DNA of 64,000 nt. It comes from Neodontobutis hainanensis (taxonomy: Eukaryota; Chordata; Actinopteri; Gobiiformes; Odontobutidae). The position numbers and the translations under genes are program-made. Under the pieces are notes generated by a model. That model was not told the origin of the DNA and did not search any database. It saw only the letters and a program-made list of their open reading frames with translations. Of the stretch, positions 1 through 10,200 are shown one piece after another (the first letter of the stretch is position 1; the number at the start of each line of letters is the position of its first letter). The DNA is taken from contig JALDNG010000006.1 of the NCBI GenBank assembly GCA_024349245.1, positions 4,457,001 to 4,521,000 of the forward strand, given 5' to 3'.

Positions 1-51
1 TTTGTAAATTTTTCCCCAATTTTTTTTTTACCAGTGGAATTCAGAGTCAAC

Positions 52-2717
52 ATGGATACAGCTGGCAAGGTTAGTAGCACACATTAAACACAGCGTGTTC
101 ATTACAAAACTACAATGTGGCAACTGCAGCCCATTGGGTGTCAAAAGTCAAAAGAAAAAGCCTTGAGGTTTGCTGCTTTTAGGGGAACGGGCAGGAGCTG
201 TTCAAAATTGCGACAGAATTGTTAATGCATGGATGTTTGATGGTACATTGAGCAGACCTCATCAGAGTGCAATATAACCTATAGTCCTCGCCCAAACTGA
301 AGCTTTTCGAGGTCAAGCAACAATACCTGTACTTTACTCAGCTCAACCACAACACCACGTTGTTCTGGAAAAAAATTACAGAATTCATTTTGGAAAAAGA
401 AAATCAAATAAATACAATCTTTTACAGGGTGAAAGTTAACACAGTAAAATAAATCTTTATGACTGCTCAGTTGACAGATTATACAATGCAAATGGCACAT
501 ACAAACATGTGACCTGAAAAGTAAAAAAAAAAAAAAACACAGTATGTTATTTATTACAGCTAGTGTTTGAGTCTGAACACACTGAGCAGAATATGAGCAG
601 TGTTAAGGAGACCACTAGTGTCAGAATGAATATATGGCAGTTCTTAGAAGTGCTTTTCTCTACCAGTGATGTGAAGGCAGACAGAATTAGTAATGTAGCC
701 TACTTTGTTTCTCACTTTAGGTTATCAAATGCAAGGCAGCTGTGGCTTGGGAGCCCAACAAGCCTGTGGTCATTGAGGAAATTGAGGTGGCTCCCCCTCA
801 GGCCAACGAGCTTCGCATTAGGGTAAGAAATTAAAATGTTCTTCTGTTACTGTAATATGAAGGCGATTGATGCAGTTGTTGTGGTATTTTGACTATTTGC
901 ATTTGCAGATTGTGGCGACTGCAGTGTGCCACTCAGACCTCTACCACCTTTTTGAGGGGATGCATAAAGATGGCTTCCCGGTCGTCCTTGGTCATGAGGC
1001 AGCTGGTATCGTGGAGAGTGTGGGGTCAGGAGTCACTGAATTCAAACCTGGTCAGATTCACTTCACAGAATGAAAAAACCTCAACATGATGAATATCTAC
1101 CACAAAATACATTTTTTGAATACAGTCTAAATTTGTTACAATGTCTTTTAGGGGACAAGGTAATTCCTCTGTTCCTCTCGCAGTGTCGAGAATGTCGATT
1201 TTGCAAGAACCCCAAGACCAACCAGTGTGAGAAAGCCTGGTCAGTTTTTTTTGCTTTTGAGAAATACTATTAGATTTACAAATTAACCTCATTTGTTTAA
1301 CTTCAAATGGTTCTTTTACACAGGTCTGAGATCCGTCCTGATGCAATGTCAGCAATAGACTCTAGGTTCACCTGCAAGGGGAAGAAAGTCCTGCAGTTTT
1401 CAGGCACAAGTACTTTTTCTGAGTACACTGTGGTTCGGCAGGTGAATGTGGCTAAGATTGACCCTGCTGCCCCTCTGGATAAAGTGTGTCTTATTGGCTG
1501 TGGAATATGCACTGGCTATGGAGCAGCAGTTAACACTGCAAAGGTTTGTATGCTTCAGTGTTAATGCTTTATTTTGTTAATTGCAGCACAGTGGTTAGCA
1601 CTTACAGCAAGGAGGTACAGAGTTCAGCTCCAGGGCAGGACAGGGCCTTTCTGTCCTTTCTGTGGACTTTCTCCAGATACTCCATTTTCACCCACCAACA
1701 TCAAAACATGCAATAGTCTCTGGTTATTGACATGACCGGGGTACCTGGGCGCCCCCTGGTGACAACTGCCGACAATGAATTTCCACACAGTGATTATAAT
1801 GGGTTAATAAAATAAACACACATGTCACATGGTGTAACTAGAGCACTGTTAATTGTGTTAATATTTTATAAAAGTATATATAAATATACCTAGCATAATA
1901 AGATAGAACTGTCTCTTTAGGTGGAAAAGGGCTCCACGTGCGCTGTGTTCGGCCTGGGGGCTGTGGGTTTGGCTGCGGTCATGGGCTGCAAGGCGGCAGG
2001 AGCCAAAAGGATTATTGCTGTCGACATCAACCCAGAGAAGTTTAAGATGGCCAAGGTGTTGGGTGCCACTGAATGTGTGAACCCCAAAGACCACAGCAAA
2101 CCAGTCAGTGAGGTTCTGGCTGAAATGACCAATGGAGGAGTGGACTTCTCACTGGAATGTGTTGGGAATGTTGGAGTCATGGTATTGACATGATCTTGTT
2201 GTGCACATGTTTGGCCCTAAGTCGTTTTGCTGACTCTGTGCTCTTTTCTCAGCACACTGCCTTGCTGTCCACTGTGCCAGGCTGGGGAGTGGCTGTGATT
2301 GTTGGCTATACACAGGTTCAGCAGTTGTCTGCTCGACCCACTGACCTGATCTCTGGACGCACTTGGAAGGGTGCCCTGTTTGGAGGTAAAACATATGTCC
2401 TTCAGGTTAATAGCATGTTAAAAATAAATCTATATCCTTTCTCTTACATTTTGTTCACCATGGCTCAGGCTTTAAGAGTAAGGATGGTGTGGTTGAGATG
2501 GTTCAACACTACATGGAGAAGAAACTCATGGTGGATGAGTTCATAACGCACAACATGACCTTGGATAAGATCAATGACGCTATTGATTTGATGAAGCAGG
2601 CAAAATGGTTAGTCTTTACTACTTTCTTTGTGCTCTAAAATGTCTTATTTTTACTTCATGTCTGTTTTGTGTTTGTTCCACAGCATCCGGACTGTCTTGA
2701 ATGTTTCTCCGCAATAA
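52..2717 (+). CDS. adh8: Class I-like alcohol dehydrogenase (adh8-type), nine exons, complete
   Basis: Zinc- and NAD-dependent medium-chain alcohol dehydrogenase, cytosolic, oxidising alcohols to aldehydes. Coding exons: 52-69, 721-822, 909-1050, 1152-1239, 1324-1543, 1921-2181, 2253-2385, 2469-2607, 2684-2717. All introns are GT-AG, and the sizes follow the vertebrate ADH pattern (102/142/88/220/261/139). The sum is 1137 nt, 378 aa plus stop. Visible residues: catalytic zinc C47, H69, C176; structural zinc C99, C102, C105, C113; Rossmann motif GLGAVG at 201-206; NAD-selecting D225. The start MDTAGK joins in frame to VIKCKAAVAW. The segment after CHSDLY reads HLFEGMHKDGFP and lacks the DPEG of class III, so this is the teleost class I-type enzyme, not formaldehyde dehydrogenase. 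Position 52 is Tyr where mammalian class I enzymes have the proton-relay His51. Exon 7 is 133 nt, one codon shorter than the usual 136. I cannot tell adh8a from adh8b. Only 51 bases lie upstream, so the promoter is outside the window. Confidence 0.93.
1584..1790 (+). repeat. Short interspersed repeat copy in adh intron 5
   Basis: The stretch has the wording common to a widespread fish repeat: GCACAGTGGTTAGCAC, then ACAGCAAGGAGGT, then a part like CTTTCTCCAGATACTCC, then CGCCCCCTGGTGACAACTGC. The last motif recurs near 34530 and related blocks occur near 24600 and 57800, so the family is present at least twice in this window. It is non-coding. The family name is not certain. Confidence 0.55.
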
Positions 2718-2813
2718 GACATTCACCGGGTTCACTGACCCTAGCTGTCTAAATGTCCCAATCTTGTACACTGTTAATGGGAATCTGTGCAGGATCATAT
2801 CATTGTGTCTATA

Positions 2814-2819
2814 AATAAA
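2814..2819 (+). terminator. Polyadenylation signal of the adh8-type gene
   Basis: AATAAA lies 97 bases after the stop codon, inside a short A-rich run. It is the first canonical hexamer downstream of the last exon, which implies a short 3' UTR of about 120 bases. Confidence 0.6.
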
Positions 2820-2824
2820 AAAAA

Positions 2825-3957
2825 TAAAAAGGAACTTTTAATTACAACTTTAAAAGCTTTTTGTAGAGATTATCTTTTTTGCGTCTCAATTCTCCAGGCT
2901 ATTTTTAATCCCTTTTGTTGTTTTTTTTCTTGCCACAACGTCAACAGATCATGTAATTTTCATTAAATGCACAAAAACAAATCTTTCCAGGATTTTGATA
3001 TCAACTGACTCAACTTGGCTCCTGAGACATTTTTCCACACAGATGTTTTCTTTTACATTGAAGGGCTGGGGAGATAGAATGAGGAGTGGTATGAGTGTAG
3101 TGCTAAGGGTCACCTCAGCTGTGCGTGTTGGGACAGTCCACAGAGACACGGCTTTGCTCAGTGATTGGGCAGAACTATGATAAACACTGTTGTGTTACCT
3201 AATCTCATGTGTGGCTTTGTAACAACACGGCAATTATCGAAGGGCTAAGCAAACTTGTGCACAGAATTCAGTCAAAGCAAGAGTACTCAAAGGGTAAAAT
3301 TTCTAAGACCTGTGTACCCTCATTTGGACACTATATCATGCTACGTCTTTCTGCTTTACTCTCTTAAATAAAAAAGAGCCATAGGGGGAGTTTACATATT
3401 TGTTGAAAAACTCCCATTTCCTGTTTTTTTTGGCAGAGCAGAGAGAGCCGTGTTAAAGGTTCAAGGTAAACGTTAATCTTAAAGGTTGTTTTTCAGAGAA
3501 GAGGGAATGATGATTACAAGATGCACTTGCACTAGCTTTGAGTTTGAACAAAATGTCCAGGTTTATATGCTGCATTTCAGGGGAACACATGTCCAGTGGC
3601 AGTAGCATGGGATCCTCTTGTGATAGAGAGGCTCCTCCTAAAGCTGGTAAAGTCCACATCAACGTAATGAATTAAGGCACATGAATGTACAATTGTCAAC
3701 ATGCCAATTTTATTTTCAAGTAAATAACTAAAGGAGCAATATATCTATAACAAGACGTTTTATGAGCTATACCATTCCTCGTAATTACATGTTCTTAGTT
3801 AATGGTTATCTATAATAATGTGCAGTGTACTTTGCACCTTGAGGTATATGTCATGTATTCATTAACATGAAAAAAGTGTTTACTATTTAAATACCAAGAT
3901 GAATTGGGTCATTTTTGAAAAGCTGCTATTTAAAAAAACTGAGTCAAAGCATTTGTT
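2825..3957. other. Intergenic spacer between the adh gene and the adh pseudogene
   Basis: No gene is seen. I searched it for exons 1 and 2 of the pseudogene that follows (a VIKCKAAVAWE-like stretch) and found none, so those exons are either deleted or beyond recognition. Confidence 0.5.
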
Positions 3958-3958
3958 T

Positions 3959-5520
3959 TTGAGAGCCACAGGGAAATGTCACACTGACTCCTACAAACTG
4001 AGCGGCTCGGACCCGGAGGGAGTCTTCCCTGGGGTGCTGGGCCATGAAGGAGCGGGCATCATGGAGAGCGTTGGAGAGGGTGTCACCAAATTTCAACCAG
4101 GTTCTTCCTTTCTTCTGTATTTAACTGTAACTTTGTGTTGTAGGGGCAACACAGTTGTACCCAAGTTCTACAAGAATCCCAAAACTAACTTGTGCCAGAA
4201 GATCAGGTTGCATTCTGAAAATTCCAACTTGTGCCCTATCTTTACTGTGCAATTGGCTTCATGCCGGATGGTACATCCCGTTTCTCTTGTAAAGGCGAGT
4301 CCTGTCCACTTTTTGGGCTGCAGCCTGCAGGACATTCTCCGAGTACAATGTGGTTGCCGATATCTCTCTGGCCAAAGTGGACCACAGGGCACCTCTGGAT
4401 AGTGTATGCTGGAATGTGGAATAAACACAGAGCAGCTCTGAACACAGGCAGTGAGTCAGTCGTACTATTTTTGGGGAAAAAAATGCACTTAGATCTTTGT
4501 TCGTGTTGTTTTATGAAGCACACATCTGTTTTTGGTATAAAACCAATTTAGGTGCAGAATATAATAAACGGATATTGGTTTCAAGTAACATCCGCACGTC
4601 TTAGCTCTATAGGCGGTGACTGGTTCAACTTGTGCCATGTTTGTCCTGGGAGCACTGGGGCTGGCTGTAGAGCTGTAAAGCAGCCGGAGCAGCCCGAATC
4701 ATAGGAGTGGATATGAACTCGGACAAGTTTAAAGTTTGCCACCGATGTTGTGAACCCCAAAGACTTCAGCAAACCAATCCAAGAGGTGCTGGTCGAGATG
4801 ACAGATGGAGGTGTGGACTACTCTTGGTAAACTTAACCCCACAAACCACTTTATCCAGTCTATGAGCGGTTATTGTTAAGCTGCATGTTGTTGTCTCTTT
4901 ATTGCAGAGAGCAGCATGTCATAAAAGATGGGGCGCAAGCATTATTTTATGAGTAAATGCAGCTGGTTATGAGATTCCCTCCCACCCTTCCCAAGGTTGC
5001 ACCTGGAAAGGAACTGCCTTTGGAGGTAAAAAAAAAAAAAAAAAAAGGGATTCCGGATGATTTGGTGAAAACGGAAACACTGAAAAGAAATTAGCTCAAC
5101 TCTAATCCTTAGGCAAGTGTTGACAGTGTTCCCAAACTAGTAGATGAGTATATGAACAAGAAGCTTAAAGTAGACAAGTTTGTAAGTCACATTCTGCCCT
5201 TTAAGAGGATCAAGGATGGTTATGATCTCATGAACGCCAGTAAATGGTAAGGCTCTATTATTTGACATTCAATCTAAAAGTTGTTTGTTAATATATGTGC
5301 AAGTGCTGGTCTCCCTATGGGTTTTGTCTGTCAATAACCTTGTGATGCGTCATGCTGCCCTCTGCTAAGGATAATGTCAAGATGTGATAAAAGAGGAGTT
5401 GTACTATTTTCCCTCATCATTTCAGTCCAAGTAACTTCACTTGATTTTCACTTTCAGCATACGAGTTGTCCTTCAGCAGAAAAAAAACACAATCACTGGA
5501 AACATGCTCATTTTAATAAA
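3959..5520 (+). pseudogene. Unprocessed pseudogene of class III alcohol dehydrogenase (adh5-like)
   Basis: Remnants of exons 3 to 9 of a class III ADH (glutathione-dependent formaldehyde dehydrogenase) lie in order with intron positions kept, so this is a decayed duplicate, not a retrocopy. Exon 3 (3959-4100) is well preserved: KCHTDSYKLSGSDPEG and LGHEGAGIMESVGEGV, with the class III DPEG. Exon 4 (4144-4206) is 63 nt instead of 88; the lost 25 nt remove three structural-zinc cysteines and shift the frame. Exon 5 (about 4255-4450) keeps MPDGTSRFSCKG and TFSEYNVVADISLAKV but in different frames. Exon 6 (4613-4826) reads LGALGLAVEL then a stop. Exon 7 (4908-5025) is 118 nt. Exon 8 (5113-5246) is 134 nt instead of 139. 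Exon 9 near 5458 reads IRVVLQQ and has lost its stop. Exons 1 and 2 were not found. It cannot encode an enzyme. Confidence 0.9.
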
Positions 5521-6254
5521 TAAAAATTCAATTCCCTGTTTAAGCATGTTTTTTTTGAACAAAGCTAACCCCTTTCCCAGTAGACGGTAAGAAAAAGAGA
5601 CAACAGAACCCAAACATGATGATTTAGAGATAGTCTGATATTCTTTGATCTAGTTTGAATAATGAATAATAAGGAAAGAACTTTGAAAAAGCCATAAATA
5701 AGCACACGGCGTGAATTTTGGTTTGCTGAGAAATGCTAGAGCTTGAAAGGGAATGAAAAAAAAAAAAAAAAAAAAAACACCGCAGACACAAGTCTAGTCT
5801 GGTTTCAAACCCCTTACACCTCTCCTTTTGCTTACAAAGTTTTTTTTTTTGAATGTCTAAGTGTGTCAAAAGCAATTTAGTTTTATTCCCTAAAACCTGG
5901 GCATGAATGTGTATTACAAAGACTCAAATTATCTACAATAAAACGGACTTCTGAGTACCTTGAAATTAAATCTAGTTTATTACCGTTTCCATCACCATCA
6001 ATATATATATATAAATAATAATTGCATTTGAGCCAATACTCTTCAATAAAAGACACTTAATAGGGATTTGTACTTCAAAGTATTTAGAACAAATCAGGCG
6101 TTGCTGTTGATAATGGTTACACCATTATCAACAAAGTCCCCAGAGACGGCAAAAACCATAAACCTGAACGGCAACTAGAACACTAGTTTCAGTAATTAAA
6201 GGCTGGTATTTAAAGCCACATTTGGGATTTAGACTCAAGGACAAACTCACCCAC
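5521..6254. other. Spacer between the adh pseudogene and the metap1 3' end
   Basis: AT-rich sequence with A-runs near 5757-5778 and a short (TA)n near 6002. No gene is seen. It contains one perfect hairpin, listed separately. Confidence 0.5.
6105..6133. repeat. Perfect 13-bp inverted repeat with 3-nt loop
   Basis: GTTGATAATGGT at 6106-6117 and ACCATTATCAAC at 6121-6132 are exact reverse complements around the loop TAC. One further T-A pair extends each arm. The site lies just beyond the proposed metap1 poly(A) signal. Its function is unknown. Confidence 0.75.
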
Positions 6255-6272
6255 AGAGGTACAGAAGAGTCA

Positions 6273-6278
6273 TTTATT
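6273..6278 (-). terminator. Likely metap1 polyadenylation signal
   Basis: On the minus strand this reads AATAAA within GTGTAATAAATGACTC and is followed by a GT-rich stretch. It would give metap1 a 3' UTR of roughly 930-950 bases from the stop at 7201. TTTATT also occurs further left (for example near 5977), so a longer transcript is possible. Confidence 0.45.
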
Positions 6279-7200
6279 ACACCTTAAGAGGAATTTCAAA
6301 GGGTGATCACATTAGTCCTCTGTACATAGAAACAATGAACGCTGCAACATCAGGACAACCCCCCCACACACACACATCAAGGGAAATGGTGACTGTTGAG
6401 ATATTGGGAAACAATTATAGGTCTGGAGCTTTGGTGCAGTTTAAATACTAGCTTTATTAAGGCTCATTTTGCCACACCAGGGCTATGTGAAACAAGCCAC
6501 GTAAGGCCTACTCTATACAGCTACTCCATGGGGTGAGCAAATGTAATGCTGAGGACCTGGCGCACATTGTTTAAGAGATCCAACACAGATGCTCTCCAGC
6601 CGCCTCATAGTTCTCTTAGCAACCTTGGTTGACGTCCACAGCCTGAAAAAAAAAAGTCTGAGTACTAACAATAGCCATATTCAGGTTTTTGATTAGGATG
6701 CTTCTTCAGTGAAATCATACACAAGGCAAGTGAGACATTCAGAGCTGACCTCCAGGTATATAATCTCAAAAATGAAAAAGGTACATTGAATTTTGCACAA
6801 GGTGCTCAACCCATTTCTAGTGACCTTTTTACATCTCAAGTACTGATGTGCTGAAGTGTGATAAGCAGAAATGCTGCATGACATACTCATGTCCTGAGCT
6901 CCACAACCCACTGTTAGTGAAAGTGTAGAGGGGTCAGAGGTCAAAATAGCTCCAATGTCAAGCCTGATGACTAAGTATAAATACTTCCATTAGAGGATAC
7001 AGTTCTCACTAATAAAGTGATCCACATTTAATAAAATACGCTTTCAAGTACTTCCATTTAATTTTGAGGAACCATAATATTTAATTTAAAGAAGAAGAGA
7101 CAGTTATAACACTGAGCTCTAGGAGTGGTGCCTCTTATTGAGATGTGTGTACTGGGTATCATTTGTGTCCAGAAAGTCCTTTGTGTATTCAGTCGGTGTG

Positions 7201-10200
7201 TTACATCTGGCTCAGGAAATAGGCGCGGCCATTGTCCTCAAGGCGTCGTGTGAGGATCTCACAGCCGGTCTCCGTTACCAGCAGGGTGTGTTCAAACTGA
7301 GCCGAGCGCTTGCCATCTCTGGTCACCGCCGTCCAGCCGTCGGGCCATGTCTCATCTTGCCAGCCACCTGAGATGTCACATCACGTTTAGGCTTTCAAAG
7401 CATCAATTAATCACACAAGGAGACGATACAATATGCTCAACAGGTATAACAAATTTACCTTCGCATATCATTGGCTCAATGGTGAACACATGACCAGGCT
7501 TCATTACCCCAACTGCTTTGTTTTCTGCAACGTGACAAAAACACACAAGTCATGAAAAAGCAGATCATCAATGTCAATAAACCAACGTGACATTTGTGAC
7601 TACTCACTGGCATAGTGTGGCACATTAGGAGCCGTGTGGAAAAGTCTGTGGATACCGTGGCCGCAATAGCTCCGCACCACAGAGAAGCCATTGGCCTGGG
7701 CATGCTTCTGAATTATGTTACCTAGTTCTCTGTAGCGTATGCCAGGCTTCACTATGAAACAATTTCAATTGAAAGGACAATTTAGGTAAATACTGCACAT
7801 CCTACCCGATAACCCACAATAATTTTTACACCACAATACAAAACAAGGACCTGCAAGTCTGTAATCTTATTGTATTAATTGAATTAATTCAGTAAACCTA
7901 TAATGTGTAAAATTAAAATCATTGAGTTCCTACCAGAATCAATGGCTTGCATAAGGCATTCATACGTGGTCTGAACCAACTTTTTCGCCGCTTCCTCCAC
8001 CTCACCGACAAAGAAGGTCTCGTTGAGGTCACCATGGAAACCGTTGTGATAGACTGTGATATCAACTGCCAACAATTGTGAGCAAACAAATATGTCAGAG
8101 CCTTCAAGTTGTATAAACGACCTATTCCTACCGTTTCCTTAACACATGAACATAGAGCAGGAAACCATGTACTGTATGTAGCTGGCTGTAGCACATTGAT
8201 TTCCATAAAATATCAACCCATTTGGAGGGCCAAACAAAAATGTTCTCTTTGGGAAATTGCTGATAAAATTGAACTTGCGAGCAGGCAAACTGGGACATGG
8301 ACCACTTAAGGAGAAATATAGACAGAAGAGAATGTGACTAGCACAGCCACACTGGTAAAGGTTAATGAAAGTATTTGTCTCGTCGAACCACGCTGCGAGA
8401 GATGAGTTACTGGCGAGTCTTCCATCAGACACTCTGGGGGGAGTGAAGGACGGAAAACATTGCCTAAGTAAAAATATTCAGGAGGAAGTTAAAATGGATG
8501 AACTCCTGCTGATATCATGTCACAAGTCAAGTAAAAGCATTTATCATGAAGAATTTAATTTTTTTTTTTTACTAACTTTTGTGGCTTTTACATATTACAA
8601 ATATTTTGAAATTTTCAATTGTATATATGTTCACTACATCAAAGAATATAAAAGACCACAAAGAAATACAGACTGGTAAACAAAAACAAATATGAATACC
8701 GTTTAAAATATCTCCATCTTGTAGCGGTCTTCTATCAGGAATCCCATGACAGATTACTTCATTAACTGATGTGCAGCAGGATTTAGGGAAGTTGTAATAA
8801 TTAAGAGGGGAAGGATAGCAGTTTCTTGCTATGCAAGCCTGGAAAGAGAAATCCCAAAACAGAATAAGAATGTGCTGTATTTAAAAAAAAAAAAACAAAA
8901 ACAAAACACAGATAATGAGCACTGAATTGTGTTCTGCAGCAGGGAGTTCTGTTTACATGTAGAACATAGCTGTAGTTATTTATTAGCAAAGCCAGAATCA
9001 CAATAATTATAAAGTCGACATGCAGTAAATTGTTTTGACACCAAGAAAAAAATTTAAATATATAAAAAGGTAGTAGCGGTATATATTCTCAATTAAAAAA
9101 TACACAGTATTTAATGACAAATTAAAACATTTGGTCAAACATGTGACAAAAGTTAGTTTATACCAGATGCACGGTGTGGTCAATTTCTTCTGTTGTAACA
9201 CCTGGTTTCACCATCATGGCTGCAATATCTAGAACTTCTCGGGCCAGCTGCAAAAAAAATAAATAAATAAAATAAAATATTGCTCCATTGTTACAAAATG
9301 TATACTCAATTTTTTTACACAGCTTCTTATTTTCTTTTTTACCCTGGACACCACTCTCATGGCTTCAATGTCATCTGCAGAGAGTATCTTGATCTGTGAC
9401 GTCCCCTTCAGAAACTGCTCTGACTCAGACATGCCTGTGATGGGGAAACAAGAATAGACATCTCTATTTCAATATTCAATGGGAACTTACTTTATAAGGG
9501 GCCAGTCAAGCTGCTCTCAACACCTTCATTCTTAATTTTGGTTTAGCAAAAATGTTTGAACTCCGCTAGTGTGATGTAAACCATCACCTAATTAAGAAAA
9601 TCTAGCTCCATTTTACTCAGTTATACATAGTTCATTAGTGATAACACATAACAACCCTGTGATTCTTTAACTTTTACCTGTTGTGACATCTGTCTCCAGC
9701 ACACTTCAACACAAATAATTGAATTTAAATCAGTTCCACAGACAAAATAAAAAAATGCTTTTGTAAGAAAAGCAAGAACTAAACTAAATCTAGAGTAATT
9801 ATGCACTTAAAAAACATTATGCATCTTCTAACTACCAAGCTGTCAATTCTAGTGCCATCACATCCTTTATATAGATTTAGTCATCTAAACACATTGTGTT
9901 GTATCTTGATGTAAAACAATTAGTATAGACTAGAGCAACACTATGGCTTTAGAATCAGAAGCAAAGCAGACTACATTGACACTCACACCATGGCCTCAGG
10001 ATCAGGCAAGACTGTCACTGGAAAAAGAATATGAGTGTGGACTTGTTGAAATATATAGATTTCTTGTATTTATATACTGCACAACACTAAACTAGAATGC
10101 ATGTTTGCTAAGCACTTGAGTCGAAGAATTTGCTAATCTATAATTGATTAACTCAAGATGATTGCTATATAAGCATGAACAGTTGCCTAGTAACAAAGAC

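Noticed and set aside
3899..4402. 167-codon frame across the adh5-like remnants as a real short ADH
   Set aside because: It reads through an intron and the deleted exon 4, keeps class III wording only in exon 3, and lacks the structural-zinc cysteines and the coenzyme domain.
6600..6660. Minus-strand polypyrimidine tract and CAG followed by the short frame AVDVNQGC and a stop, as a possible last exon of another gene
   Set aside because: No upstream exon or donor could be matched, and the place fits inside the metap1 3' UTR. The acceptor look comes from an A-run.
6693..6944. 83-codon minus-strand frame behind metap1
   Set aside because: It lies in the metap1 3' UTR and has no recognised family.
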